From Ruminococcus sp. (GTDB taxonomy: Bacteria > Bacillota_A > Clostridia > Oscillospirales > Ruminococcaceae): a stretch of 64,000 nt of DNA. Of the stretch, positions 34,802-44,147 are shown piece after piece. The notes under the pieces were generated by a model. The model did no database searches. It worked only from the letters and a program-made list of their open reading frames with translations, and was not told the origin of the DNA. The position numbers and the translations under genes are program-made. The stretch is taken from contig NZ_JAIKXF010000049.1 of assembly GCF_024684275.1 (NCBI RefSeq), forward strand, positions 6,233-70,232. The letters run 5' to 3'. The first letter of the stretch is position 1. Every line of letters begins with the position of its first letter.

Positions 34802-36001
34802 TTATTCGGCGCTGTTTGTTTCCGTATAAACAGTCCAGTCCAGCTCCCTTAACTCATGGGACATATATTCATCGCAGAAATACTGGAACTTTTTCATACT
34901 GTAAGAATCCTGATACTCTTCTGTCAATCTGCCGTTCTTATAGTATCTGTACAATGTGTATTCGTCCAGCGGAGTAATGCTGTTATCAGCTCCCATTGAA
35001 AGAATAAATGACTGACTTCCGCCCTGATGACCCATCATACCTATTGTGTGATTTTCTGCAAACACATCAATATTATCGAGTATCACCTCATGTTCTTTTT
35101 CTCTGCCGTCCATATCATGTCCGTTGAAACGGGCTATAACATAATCCTTTCCGTCATACACATACATATATTTCTTTGCGAGGATATAACTGCTGCTGAT
35201 AAACAGCTCGGGCACAGAATCCTCGTTTACGTCATAAAACGCATATTTAACAACAAAATCAAAGACTGGGTCAGGCTGACTGCCATTAGAATTCACAAAT
35301 TCATTATGTTCGCTTACGACTGCTTTTACTGCTTTCACAGCTGCTGCATCAAGCTCCTCCTGAGTAATATCTTTGCGGTCTGTACGTGGATTTGCGTGAG
35401 CAGCAGCCTCGCTGCCTTCAAGCTCGTGGACATTTGAAGCTGTCGTAATTGCGGAAGAAGCATTATCAGCCTTTACTGTTGAATTGGCTGTTCCATTTGC
35501 TGATGATGTCTCAGAAGCATTTACCGTGGTTTTTACTGATGACTTGGCAGTATTTGCTGACGTTGTGCTGACTGTAGTATTTGTTGTCACATTTTTATCG
35601 GTTGTATGAGAAGTGTCTGTTGTAACTGTTGTTGCTTCGATTATTGGATCAGATACCTTGGGGCTCGGTGTTCTGCTGTTATGTTTGAGCATGAATATGC
35701 TTCCTGCGGCTAATGCCACAGCTGCCGCCGTACAAAGCGCAGCATATATGAAATGGGTTATCCTGTTCTGCTTATAATTATCGACACCTGATACGGAATC
35801 AGCATATTCATCTGCCGAATGAGTATCATTGCTCTCGCTGCCAAGAAGCTTTTTCTCCTCTGCATATTTCTTCATTGTTATTTTAATCATTCTGTCTCTG
35901 GCTTTTTTATCTATATCCATTTTCTCCGTTCCTATTTCTTCAACTGTGTTTATATCCGAATTTTCAAGGATATCGAAGCCTATTTTTTTATTCTCGCTCA
36001 T
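34802..36001 (-). CDS. Membrane anti-sigma-like protein with Ser/Thr-rich stalk
   Basis: A 399-aa protein, partner of the sigma factor at 35998-36573 (ATGA overlap). The cytosolic N-terminus (1-75) carries GFDILENSDINTVEEI, related to the motif in the anti-sigma protein at 5841. One membrane segment is at about 82-105 (AALCTAAAVALAAGSIFML). A Ser/Thr/Asn-rich stalk (about 120-195) probably crosses the wall. The external domain (about 210-395) has DVNEDSVPELFI, similar to the EF-hand-like DxNxDGxPEL strings found in many secreted Ruminococcus proteins. The ligand is unknown. Confidence 0.7.
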   Translation of the reverse strand: MSENKKIGFDILENSDINTVEEIGTEKMDIDKKARDRMIKITMKKYAEEKKLLGSESNDTHSADEYADSVSGVDNYKQNRITHFIYAALCTAAAVALAAGSIFMLKHNSRTPSPKVSDPIIEATTVTTDTSHTTDKNVTTNTTVSTTSANTAKSSVKTTVNASETSSANGTANSTVKADNASSAITTASNVHELEGSEAAAHANPRTDRKDITQEELDAAAVKAVKAVVSEHNEFVNSNGSQPDPVFDFVVKYAFYDVNEDSVPELFISSSYILAKKYMYVYDGKDYVIARFNGHDMDGREKEHEVILDNIDVFAENHTIGMMGHQGGSQSFILSMGADNSITPLDEYTLYRYYKNGRLTEEYQDSYSMKKFQYFCDEYMSHELRELDWTVYTETNSAE

Positions 36002-36573
36002 ATATTTCCCTCCTTCATATCATATCCCTCTCTGGTAAGGAGCTCTTTAAGCTTTTTGAGAGCTCTGCTGCATCTCATTCTCACCGAAGTCGGGCTCATC
36101 GAATGTTTGGCTGCTATTTCGTTAGAATTCATGTTGTAGTAGTATTTCTGTATTATAATATCAGAATCTGGCTCACCAAGACTTTTTATGAGCCGCAGAA
36201 GCGTATTGCGCATTTCGCTGCGCTCAGTAATATGCTCAACCTGCTCTGTATCCGCTATCTCTGACGTTTCCTCCTCGATATATACCGTATCGCCGCGGCG
36301 GACGAGCCTGCGGTACATCTGAATGGCGGTACGGCTTGCTATAATACCGATAAAGCCTTTCATATCGCCGTCAAAGCAGCCATTTCTGTCATAGCTTATA
36401 AATACAGCAGAAAAAACATCTCCCACACATTCCTCTATATCCTCGCGGCTTCCGCAGCTCCGCAGCTTATTGTAAACTATAGCGTAAACATAGCTGAGAT
36501 ATTCGTCAAACAATGCCGTTTGTGCTGAACCAGGATCTTTATCATATAATTTTTTGTATTCAGTATCTGTCAT
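35998..36573 (-). CDS. ECF-type RNA polymerase sigma factor
   Basis: A 191-aa ECF sigma factor paralogous to that at 5258: ALFDEYLSYVYAIVYNKL and SREDIEECVGDVFSAVF match nearly residue for residue. Region 4 has NSNEIAAKHSMSPTSVRMR as its HTH. The minus-strand sequence upstream has GAAAGCAC (36618-36625), like the paralog, and an ACACTT/AAGTGT inverted repeat near 36630-36660. It is the first gene of a two-gene operon with the membrane protein. Confidence 0.93.
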   Translation of the reverse strand: MTDTEYKKLYDKDPGSAQTALFDEYLSYVYAIVYNKLRSCGSREDIEECVGDVFSAVFISYDRNGCFDGDMKGFIGIIASRTAIQMYRRLVRRGDTVYIEEETSEIADTEQVEHITERSEMRNTLLRLIKSLGEPDSDIIIQKYYYNMNSNEIAAKHSMSPTSVRMRCSRALKKLKELLTREGYDMKEGNI

Positions 36574-36698
36574 AGGACCACCCCTTTTTTATTTTTCAAA
36601 AGCCTGCGCGCCGTTAAGTGCTTTCATACAATACACTTGCTTCACTTCACATAAGTGTAACACAAATTCTGAAAATTTTTTCTTTAGAAAAATATAAT

Positions 36699-36731
36699 GC
36701 GCAAATCCTCTATTATATAAAGAATTTGCGC
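36699..36731 (-). terminator. Terminator of the AlkZ-related gene
   Basis: GCGCAAAT (36699-36706) pairs with ATTTGCGC (36724-36731). On the minus strand a T-rich run follows. Confidence 0.65.
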
Positions 36732-36761
36732 TTATTAAACTAAATTCACATCAGGGCAGCT

Positions 36762-37526
36762 TTACTTTGGCATTTTACCGATAAGCTTTATGATCTCGGC
36801 TTCCTCCGCGTCGGGATACAGCTCTTTAACTCTGTTTATTATGCGCTGCCACGAATCCTGCGGAGCTTCGCTGTATGCTGAGGTGATCCTATCATATCCC
36901 CATACAGCCTCAGGCGGCAGCAGGACCGACACCGCCATACCGTATTCTGCGCCTTTTTTATTCCTGCGCCTGTGAAAGCCGGCGGTAACAAGATACGTTT
37001 TCATCATCAATTCTGTTGTTATTCCGGGAAAGTTTTTTTCTCCGCCCTTTCCGAAGCCTGCAAGCTGTTTCAGCTCAGTTGACAGTATCTGCTTGTCAGT
37101 CCAGATAATATCACCTTCATCGTCCTTATCGGTAAGGACGTCCATTATAAGCTTTTCGCGGAGACTTATCTTACTGTCCTCCCATGCCGAATCGAAGTCA
37201 TAGCCGTCACGTCTGCAATTAGCAAAGTAGGGCAGCCATTTCAGGCTGATAAAGCCTGCTTTCTTATCGAAAAACTTGCCGTATGCTGCTTCATGACCTG
37301 CGGCTATTATCTCACGCCACTCCCAGGGGTCCTGCTCTCTGTCCCCTGTCCACCAGAAATCTGCCGAAACGTGCTCTTCTGCTGAAAAGCCCCTGACTCC
37401 ATTGCCAAACAAGGGCAGAAATCCTACCTCGTCTATCCAGTCCACAAGCTCTTTCGGACTGCGTATCCTGTAGGGGGCGTTCCACTCAAGCCCCCGCATT
37501 ATCCATTCACCGTTTTCTATTGACAT
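36762..37526 (-). CDS. AlkZ-related protein (YcaQ-like winged-helix)
   Basis: A 254-aa cytosolic protein. The strings RSPKELVDWIDEVGFLPLF, WWTGDREQDPWEWRE and KKAGFISLKWLPYFANCRRD match what I recall of AlkZ-related proteins. These are distant relatives of AlkZ/YcaQ glycosylases that unhook interstrand crosslinks. The catalytic QxQ/QxD motif of true AlkZ is not apparent, so glycosylase activity is unproven. An AGGAG site supports the start at 37526. It is a single gene with its own terminator. Confidence 0.7.
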   Translation of the reverse strand: MSIENGEWIMRGLEWNAPYRIRSPKELVDWIDEVGFLPLFGNGVRGFSAEEHVSADFWWTGDREQDPWEWREIIAAGHEAAYGKFFDKKAGFISLKWLPYFANCRRDGYDFDSAWEDSKISLREKLIMDVLTDKDDEGDIIWTDKQILSTELKQLAGFGKGGEKNFPGITTELMMKTYLVTAGFHRRRNKKGAEYGMAVSVLLPPEAVWGYDRITSAYSEAPQDSWQRIINRVKELYPDAEEAEIIKLIGKMPK

Positions 37527-37610
37527 GACCTGCTCCTTAGTTTTTCTTTATTAATGTCTGCTTTAATATTCCGTTACACCTTTCCCTGCAAAGCTATAAA
37601 TCTATAATAG

Positions 37611-38522
37611 TCACATTGCAGAGCCTGATACCCTTGATATGATGATATTATATTCCTTTCGGCTCTTTTTTAACAGGGCATAATCATGGGGGCCTCCTTT
37701 TTTCTCGTAATACGAGAAAGGGTGATGCTCTTTTTTTATTTTTGCCGCAAATCGCCTTGCAGGAATGTTCATTATGTCGTGAGTTCCCGAAAACATGGTT
37801 ATATGGGGAAGTCCGTCTATATTGCCCTTTGTGGCGTCGGCTCTGTAGTTGTTCACATCAAGGTCCCCGAGCCACAGCTCACTTATCTTTTCTACAGGGA
37901 AATGCCCTATTATTCAGTCCTGCTGTCTTATGAAGTCAGCTCTTTTCTGCTCTTTTTCAGACATTTTTCCTATTATAAAGCCGGGAGAAATGAGGATTAT
38001 CTCATTTGCCACAGGCAGTCCAATTTCTATAGCCAACATAGATAACGACAATGAGAGAGTTCCGCCTGCCGAGTCGCCTATAATAGTCAGGTCCTCGGGA
38101 CGGCTGTTTTTTATGAATTCCCTGTAGACCTCCATAAGCATAATGTGGCACTCTCTTGCGCTGCTTTCGGGTACCATCGGATATTGAGGGAATATGATCT
38201 CGCAGCCTGTATCTCTTGCAAGACGCTGACAAAGTCTCCAGTGCAGAGGCATTGCTTCAAGGAAGAATCCGCCTCCGTGGATAAACAGTACCTTTTTGCC
38301 GCTCCTATTGTGCTTGTCCCGGGCAATGTAATATATCCCGTCCTTTACCCTGCACCTTTTAATATCCATTTCTTTTTTTACTCGTTTCGGCGGCGCAGAG
38401 TCCTGCGGCAGTTTTTTCTTCAGCTCTGCAAGTCCCTCACTGAATTCGGGATTATCAAGCTTGCTGAGCCTTGTAAAATCCCTCATGGAAAATTGTATAA
38501 GCTTCCTTATAATAATATTCAT
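37611..38522 (-). pseudogene. Alpha/beta-hydrolase (HSL family) interrupted by one in-frame TGA
   Basis: The frame encodes a full esterase of about 303 aa. FIHGGGFFLE is the oxyanion loop and GDSAGGTLSLSL holds the nucleophile Ser. A TGA at 37914-37916 then breaks the chain right after RQQD. The same frame continues without shift as IIGHFPVEKISELWLGDL and ends with FSGTHDIM (acid Asp) and GGPHDY (His). A single C-to-G change (TCA to TGA) explains the break. The product as read lacks Asp and His and would be inactive. It could be a recent pseudogene, a sequencing error or rare read-through. A 43-bp repeat lies upstream. Confidence 0.85.
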
Positions 38523-38557
38523 TGTAGTTTTCTCCGATAATTCTTCTTGATCTGATA

Positions 38558-38600
38558 CTTCGTCTGAACTTCAGGATTTAATTGTCACATCAATAGTATA
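38558..38600 (-). repeat. 43-bp promoter-associated repeat, copy A
   Basis: Read toward the downstream gene it begins at the -10 box and runs TATACTATTGATGTGACAAT, then AATTAAATCCTGAAGTTCAG and ACGAAG. It is nearly identical to copy B at 43776-43818. Confidence 0.85.
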
Positions 38601-38623
38601 ACATATAAGCTTTGGAATAGCAA
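38595..38623 (-). promoter_or_regulatory. Promoter of the broken hydrolase gene
   Basis: Minus strand TTGCTA (38618-38623), 17-nt spacer, TATACT (38595-38600). The conserved 43-bp repeat starts at this -10 box. Confidence 0.6.
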
Positions 38624-38710
38624 GCTGCGCGGCATAAGACTTACTGTTATGCAGTACTTTTACGTGAAAAAGGCTGCTGTGGCTCGCCGCTTATAACATA
38701 TTTATCATAA

Positions 38711-38740
38711 AACAGAAAGCTCCGCATTACGCGGAGCTTT
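38711..38740 (-). terminator. Terminator of the serpin gene
   Basis: AAAGCTCCGC (38716-38725) pairs with GCGGAGCTTT (38731-38740) around a 5-nt loop. A T-rich tail follows on the minus strand. Confidence 0.82.
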
Positions 38741-38772
38741 GCTGGTCATTGTTTAGTTTATTACTGTTTCGC

Positions 38773-40836
38773 TCAATCTCCGAGCTTTGAAGCAGCGCCT
38801 ACAAACAGCGGGACATTGTTCGCGTCCACTATCATGTATACGAAAGGCTTATCAAGTCTGATACTGACAGTCTTCGTTTTAGTAATCATACCGCCTCCCA
38901 TTGCCGAAGCCATAGTGAATGCAGCTGCCTTTGTACCCTCCTTGCTGACCTCTATTCTTGTCTTGTGGATAACATCACCAAGATATATAGGTTCAGCGCC
39001 CGTAACACCGGAATCGTAAAGTCTTGAAAAATCAGCTTTATCCATGTTAAAAGCGTCATTGATTCCCAGTTCCTTGAGAGTTTCGGGAAGACTGGTCGAA
39101 TAGTCGTATTCAAACTCTGGTATCATTACGTGAAGATCAAGGGGAATCTCTGCGGACTCATAAGGCTTTGTGAGAGCGTCAGAAAGCTTCTCGGCATCAA
39201 GGTCATTTACATACTGAACTATATCCTTATCCCTCGGCATGATACCTACAAAGAAATATTCGCTGTTCAGATAAGGCTTCTTGAAAGCATCTGCGTCTTC
39301 AAGCTCATAATAATAGTATTCCTGACTTCTCATTTCCTTGATACTGTGGAGATTTCCGTCAATATCAGTGAATTTTCCGTCGGTAGTCTTTTCGTACTTC
39401 TTCTCCCACTCCATATCGAAGTACAGGGTATTGATAAGAGCCATTCGGGTAAACTCGTTAAAATCAGATTTGCGTACAGCAGTTGGTATCATTCCGTTGG
39501 TGTTCTTGTTTACCCAGCTGTTGATATCATTTACTGTTTCGTTATCGAAGTTTGTCTTGTAAACCTCGGCATTGTAATACTTCTTATCTGTTTCGAGGAA
39601 GCTGTCAAGGGGCTTGAAATAATCAGCGTCCTTGCACCATAAGGAATTGGAAACAATAAGACGTTTTCCATCAGTGTCCGGCGTTTTGCTGAGGAAATAT
39701 GACATATATTCGTTGATGTCATCTATTGAGAGCTTTGATCCGCCCAGTACATCTTCCATTTCCTTGAGAGTATTATTGTCAGCACCGTTAGCCATCATGG
39801 AAAGAGCTGAAGAAACAGAAAATGGTGAGATAAGGATATTTTTTTCCTTTTTCTCAGGATCATAGCACTGCTTCAGCAGATCAACGCCGAACTTCATCTG
39901 AGCTTCTGCAAATTCCTCATCAGTTTTTTTGCCTTCAGAGCGCTGAACGTCGATACTTTCATCCAGTCGGATACTGCCTATTTCCTTGACGCTGTTGAAC
40001 TCAGCGGCTTTTCCGAGGATAAAATCAGTTACCTGCTGAAAATCCTCCTCATCTATCTTTTTATCCTTGTTGATGTCAGCATTTAGGAACTCGTCCTTTG
40101 TAAGCTCTCTGCCGAGACAGCCGTTGATGTATTTGCCGTATTCAAGCCTGTCAAAGGAATCAACTACCTCGTCACTGTTTATATCTCCGTAGTAATAGAA
40201 GTTATGGCGTTTAATGGATATAAGCTTATCAGCGCGGAAAGAGTAATACTTTGTACTGTATCCGCCCCAGCTATCCCATGTATTCCATGAGTTATAATTT
40301 CCGCTATCACTTATATAGCCCGGATCACGATCCTCAAAGGGATCAAAGCCAAGATCGGGATTTAAAGGAGTTCCTGTCCCCGGCTCTCCGCTGAACATCT
40401 TATTAAGCTCCTCCTGTGTAAGTTCATCAAAAGATCTGCTCTTTTCACTATTCAGGAAGTCGTAGAACACCTTTGATTCAAAAGTAATATCATAATGTAC
40501 TCCGCTTTGGAGTTTTTTCAGCTGTCTGAGGGTGTTTTCGTCAGTATCGAATATATTGAGTTCGTCACCCACTCCGTCAAAATGACTTTTATCACTGTCC
40601 TGAATGGTGATACAGGGGGTGCCGTTGTATACATCGGAATGGTCAAAAATATAGTCGGAAAGAGTATACACATACATTTTATCGTCGGTATCATAGCCGA
40701 TCGTACCGTATGCGCTGACAGTTTCGGCAGAAGCAGTCATTGAATTGAAAACACTGCTGTCGGGAAAAATACCTACTGCAAGAAGCATTCCGAGAGAACC
40801 TGCAATAAGTTTTGAAACTGTTCTGTTATATTTCAT
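38773..40836 (-). CDS. Dockerin-bearing serpin (serine protease inhibitor)
   Basis: A 687-aa secreted protein. Signal peptide about 1-37; an N-terminal region of unknown fold (40-205) with a Trp/Ser/Tyr-rich stretch; a dockerin at about 212-280 (loops DINSDEVVDSFD and DINKDKKIDEED); then a full serpin domain 310-687. Serpin marks are NILISPFSVSSALSMMANGA, NDINSWVNKNTNGMIP, ALINTLYFDMEWE and the hinge EGTKAAAFTMASAMGGG before the reactive loop. It probably protects the cellulosome from proteases. Serpins with dockerins are known in Clostridium cellulosomes. An AAAGGAG site supports 40836; 31 extra upstream codons have none. Confidence 0.93.
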   Translation of the reverse strand: MKYNRTVSKLIAGSLGMLLAVGIFPDSSVFNSMTASAETVSAYGTIGYDTDDKMYVYTLSDYIFDHSDVYNGTPCITIQDSDKSHFDGVGDELNIFDTDENTLRQLKKLQSGVHYDITFESKVFYDFLNSEKSRSFDELTQEELNKMFSGEPGTGTPLNPDLGFDPFEDRDPGYISDSGNYNSWNTWDSWGGYSTKYYSFRADKLISIKRHNFYYYGDINSDEVVDSFDRLEYGKYINGCLGRELTKDEFLNADINKDKKIDEEDFQQVTDFILGKAAEFNSVKEIGSIRLDESIDVQRSEGKKTDEEFAEAQMKFGVDLLKQCYDPEKKEKNILISPFSVSSALSMMANGADNNTLKEMEDVLGGSKLSIDDINEYMSYFLSKTPDTDGKRLIVSNSLWCKDADYFKPLDSFLETDKKYYNAEVYKTNFDNETVNDINSWVNKNTNGMIPTAVRKSDFNEFTRMALINTLYFDMEWEKKYEKTTDGKFTDIDGNLHSIKEMRSQEYYYYELEDADAFKKPYLNSEYFFVGIMPRDKDIVQYVNDLDAEKLSDALTKPYESAEIPLDLHVMIPEFEYDYSTSLPETLKELGINDAFNMDKADFSRLYDSGVTGAEPIYLGDVIHKTRIEVSKEGTKAAAFTMASAMGGGMITKTKTVSIRLDKPFVYMIVDANNVPLFVGAASKLGD

Positions 40837-41119
40837 TACAAAAGCTCCTTTCGCCGCAAATAATGTGTCCGCAGCAAACGCCCTAAGGCAGTTACTGTCC
40901 TGTAGGGCAAAACGGCAGACATTAAACAATATTTATGATTAAAGTATATCATCACAGTAATAAAAAGTCAATAAATCATGAACAATTCTGTTCAACAATA
41001 ACAAAAATCCGCAATTTATTGCTTTTTTCACGGATATTCGCAACTTTTGAACACCGCTTCAGCTATCTTTCCGATAAGAGTATCATGCTTTGTCATTCAT
41101 GATCTTTTGGAAAAAGCCC
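40837..41119. other. Leader and promoter region of the serpin gene
   Basis: The transcript leader of about 100 nt contains a GCCCTA/TAGGGC stem (40880-40885 and 40903-40908). Beyond the promoter at 40943-40971 the remaining stretch is AT-rich and shows nothing further until the GH43-type gene terminator. Confidence 0.5.
40943..40971 (-). promoter_or_regulatory. Promoter of the serpin gene
   Basis: Minus strand TTGACT (40966-40971), 17-nt spacer, TATACT (40943-40948). Confidence 0.75.
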
Positions 41120-41146
41120 CAAAAACGGCTCACCGAAGTGAGCCGT
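41120..41146 (-). terminator. Terminator of the GH43-type gene
   Basis: ACGGCTCAC (41125-41133) pairs with GTGAGCCGT (41138-41146) around a CGAA/TTCG tetraloop. A T5 run follows on the minus strand. Confidence 0.85.
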
Positions 41147-41166
41147 GCTGAAAGCATAGTATTTAT

Positions 41167-43719
41167 TCATTCAGTGCTGCTGATCAACAGCCTTCGCATA
41201 AGGCACAGATCAAAAACATCTATCCTGTTATCCTGACAGAGATCACCATTCTGCCAGTCGGCAAGCTCGCCGCTTCCCAGAATGAATTTCTGCATAGCCA
41301 AAAGGTCAGCCACAGAGAGCTGACTGTCGCCGTTGACGTCACCCTTTACTTCGGCTTTTCCGCCTATCTCTCCCTGAGTCAGAGCGCACCTGTATATCCT
41401 GATATTATCGACGCTCCCCTTGAAATAGCTGTCGTCGGAATAATATGACTTTCCGATATAACAGCTCGTTCCCGAACCCATATCAGCCACCTGACCGTGA
41501 GTTTCTGTTGTATGCAGAGCTTCCCTGCTGTCAATGTATAATCTTGTATCCGCACCGTTCACAACAAGGGTATAATTATGCCACTGTGTACCGTCAAGGT
41601 CACATTTCAGTTCGGTCTCATCGCGCCATGAGTCGGTAGTGGCAGCAAAGCGGAAGAGCTCCTTTGCAACTCTGTAAAATATGTACTTTTCATCATTTTT
41701 TCCTGCTGCAAAGGTAAAGAAATTGCCCTCTGATTCAGACTTTATATCCATGCTCACAGTATAGTCACGAAGTCCGTCCAGCATACCCGTCGGAAATTCT
41801 CCGTATGAACCATCGCTGCCGTCAAGATAAAGCACATTGCCTTTCTGAGCATCCTGTTTTACGGAAGCTCCGCCGTTAAGGCTGAGATTTCCTGTTCCGT
41901 CCTCAAAGTCAATATCTATATACGGCTTTGGTTTTTCCGCGGAGCTAATGGGCGTACCGAATACCTTGAACTCATAGACCGTGGGAGTATACCAGTTATT
42001 ATTGGGATTATTATGAAGTGTCGCGTTCTGAACATTAAGTCTGACATAACGTGCCTTTCCGCTGAGCATATCACTGTTGAAGCCGTAGGTATTGGTGACA
42101 ACATCGCTGCTCTTGTCGGTATGGTCAAGAAGCTTTGTCCAGTTCACGCCGTCAAGACTTCCCTCTACAGTATAGGTGTAGTAGCCCTCTGAGCCCTTGC
42201 AGATATACCATGAGGTCTGAACATTTGCAAGCTCACATACCCTTTCGAGGTCTACCTGCAAATAGAACGGCCATTTTTTGTAGTCTCCTATTGCAGCAAA
42301 TGAGCTCTGATATGAGCCGTCAAAGGCTTTTTCAGGAGCATTTCCGCTCTTAGCCGCCAGCGATGACGAAGCAGGTCTGTCCTGTGAGAGAAGCTGTCCC
42401 TGCTGAACAGGGAAAAGGTCACCTGTTGATGTATTGTATTTGAAGTATGGGCAATAGTCATAGAATGCAAAGCCATTGTCGAAATACAGCGGACAAAGAG
42501 TAGTTCCGCTGGTAGATGAAGCCCTCAGCCAGCGATATGCGTGCATTAAGTAATTTTTATCCTGCATATTCACTATCCAGCCCGACTGCGACGAAAAGGT
42601 GGAGGTATTGCCTATATCCCTGAGCTCGCTCCATTTGCCGCCGAGGTCCTTTGTTACGCTGTAGGCTCCGCTGCTCGGATACCAGCCTGCCGCCTGTGAG
42701 GTGAAAAGGAAATAATACCCGTCTTTCTTGATGAGATTAGGAAATTCACGGTACTGGTCCTCAAAAAGAGTGGTCACTACCTCGGTAACATCACTGTAAT
42801 CATCGTTCATTCTGAAGATATACATGGTAGCATTGGCGCCCTGTCCCTCTTTATTTGCAGCAGCGATAAGGTAGCCCGTTCCGTCGTCATCAAAGAATAT
42901 AGCCATATCACGGACCTGTATCCCAAGTGGATTGTACACATGATGTACAGTGAACTGTCCGCCTGGAGTTCCAGTGATAACAAGTGCCTTACCGTCACTG
43001 TAGCCGCTGGGCTTTTCCCAGTGAGCCCACACGACTACCTTGTTCTTTTCGGGGATATAGTCGATGTGAACTGATTCTATCTTGCAGCTTGCAAGTGCGG
43101 AGTTCTGCGAGCTGTCAGCCACATTCTTCGCATTGCCGAAATACCTTCCGTCACTTGATGATGTCTCTTCAAGATAGATATCGTCCTTACCGTTATGCTT
43201 TTTCAGCGAATAGCTGTAATAGGTGTTTCCGACTTTGTAGCCATTGGTGTCATAGACAAGATTGCTTCCCTTCTGATTATCATAGGTGCTCAGTCCTGAC
43301 GGCAGAGCGCATGGAGTAAGGGATTTCACAGAGGAATACAGCTCTCTGCCCTTTGAAGTGACTTTAAGCTGATAATAGTAAGTCGTTCCCTCAGCCATAT
43401 CATCATCTTCATAGGAATTGCCGCTGCCCTCATATATCTTGACAAAGTTGTTATCAGGCTCAGTCGAACGGTACAGCGCAAAACTGTCGGCAGAAAGAGT
43501 AGTAGCCCATTGCAGCTCTGCATGGTCTGCGTTTTTTTCGTCAGCAATGCAGAAAAGATTTCCGACAAGTCCTATTTCATCCGATACCGTCACCGATGCA
43601 GCTTTTGTGCAGTCTGTTACGTTCCCTTTAAAGCTGCCGATAGTCAGTATCAGTGCAGCACTGCACACAGCTGCGGCAGAACGCTTAATAAAGCTTTTTA
43701 TAATGTCTGGTTTTTTCAT
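41167..43719 (-). CDS. GH43-type glycoside hydrolase with FN3, F5/8C, LamG-like and dockerin modules
   Basis: An 850-aa secreted cellulosome enzyme. Signal peptide about 1-40; FN3-like module 50-135; five-bladed beta-propeller about 150-445. The propeller pattern VRDMAIFFDDDGTGYLIAAA then QYREFPNLIKKDGYYFLFTS recalls the GH43 subfamily of exo-beta-1,3-galactanases (GH43_24). An F5/8 type C carbohydrate-binding module is about 455-600, a LamG/concanavalin-like module 610-780, and a dockerin 790-850 with GDVNGDSQLSVAD and GDLCQDNRIDVFD. It probably trims arabinogalactan or related side chains. The 43-bp repeat (copy B) overlaps its promoter. Confidence 0.85.
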   Translation of the reverse strand: MKKPDIIKSFIKRSAAAVCSAALILTIGSFKGNVTDCTKAASVTVSDEIGLVGNLFCIADEKNADHAELQWATTLSADSFALYRSTEPDNNFVKIYEGSGNSYEDDDMAEGTTYYYQLKVTSKGRELYSSVKSLTPCALPSGLSTYDNQKGSNLVYDTNGYKVGNTYYSYSLKKHNGKDDIYLEETSSSDGRYFGNAKNVADSSQNSALASCKIESVHIDYIPEKNKVVVWAHWEKPSGYSDGKALVITGTPGGQFTVHHVYNPLGIQVRDMAIFFDDDGTGYLIAAANKEGQGANATMYIFRMNDDYSDVTEVVTTLFEDQYREFPNLIKKDGYYFLFTSQAAGWYPSSGAYSVTKDLGGKWSELRDIGNTSTFSSQSGWIVNMQDKNYLMHAYRWLRASSTSGTTLCPLYFDNGFAFYDYCPYFKYNTSTGDLFPVQQGQLLSQDRPASSSLAAKSGNAPEKAFDGSYQSSFAAIGDYKKWPFYLQVDLERVCELANVQTSWYICKGSEGYYTYTVEGSLDGVNWTKLLDHTDKSSDVVTNTYGFNSDMLSGKARYVRLNVQNATLHNNPNNNWYTPTVYEFKVFGTPISSAEKPKPYIDIDFEDGTGNLSLNGGASVKQDAQKGNVLYLDGSDGSYGEFPTGMLDGLRDYTVSMDIKSESEGNFFTFAAGKNDEKYIFYRVAKELFRFAATTDSWRDETELKCDLDGTQWHNYTLVVNGADTRLYIDSREALHTTETHGQVADMGSGTSCYIGKSYYSDDSYFKGSVDNIRIYRCALTQGEIGGKAEVKGDVNGDSQLSVADLLAMQKFILGSGELADWQNGDLCQDNRIDVFDLCLMRRLLISSTE

Positions 43720-43775
43720 AATTTCACTCCTTTATAAATTTTGTTTTTTAGTATCCATAGCAAATCCCATTTTGC

Positions 43776-43818
43776 CTTCGTCTGAACTTCAAGATTTAAT
43801 TGTCACATCAATAGTATA
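43776..43818 (-). repeat. 43-bp promoter-associated repeat, copy B
   Basis: Same element as at 38558-38600 with one or two differences. It lies just before the GH43-type gene and starts at its -10 box. Confidence 0.85.
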
Positions 43819-43841
43819 CCACAGCATTGCCCTAAAATCAA
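43813..43841 (-). promoter_or_regulatory. Promoter of the GH43-type gene
   Basis: Minus strand TTGATT (43836-43841), 17-nt spacer, TATACT (43813-43818). Confidence 0.68.
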
Positions 43842-44044
43842 TAAATATATATATCGTATTACAAATCTATATGTGCTTTACACACATGAAGCTTATTCAT
43901 TCTATATGATCAATGCTGATGTTCTCCGCATCTGAACCCGACGTGACTCACGACGCTGCTGCACAAAAGCCACTGCTTTAAACCAGTAAATTTTTTCATA
44001 AAAACCTATGAAGTAAGTAGGAATAATTTTGTTCGTTTCTACAA
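43842..44044. other. Intergenic region between divergent operons
   Basis: About 200 bases with no gene seen. A short ATGTG/CACAT hairpin lies near 43870; otherwise nothing recognisable. Confidence 0.4.
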
Positions 44045-44073
44045 TTGACTGGCATACGCTATTATGATATAAT
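44045..44073 (+). promoter_or_regulatory. Promoter of the DUF4418/ABC operon
   Basis: TTGACT (44045-44050), 17-nt spacer, TATAAT (44068-44073). Confidence 0.78.
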
Positions 44074-44147
44074 CATATTATTCAAATAGGTTATATATAT
44101 TTTACTAAAAATGACCTGTTATCCCTAATCATCAAGGAGAGATCATT

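Noticed and set aside
37914..37916. In-frame TGA as a selenocysteine codon
   Set aside because: The position is a Ser-like site outside the active site, the family has no selenoproteins I know of, and no SECIS-like hairpin was recognised.
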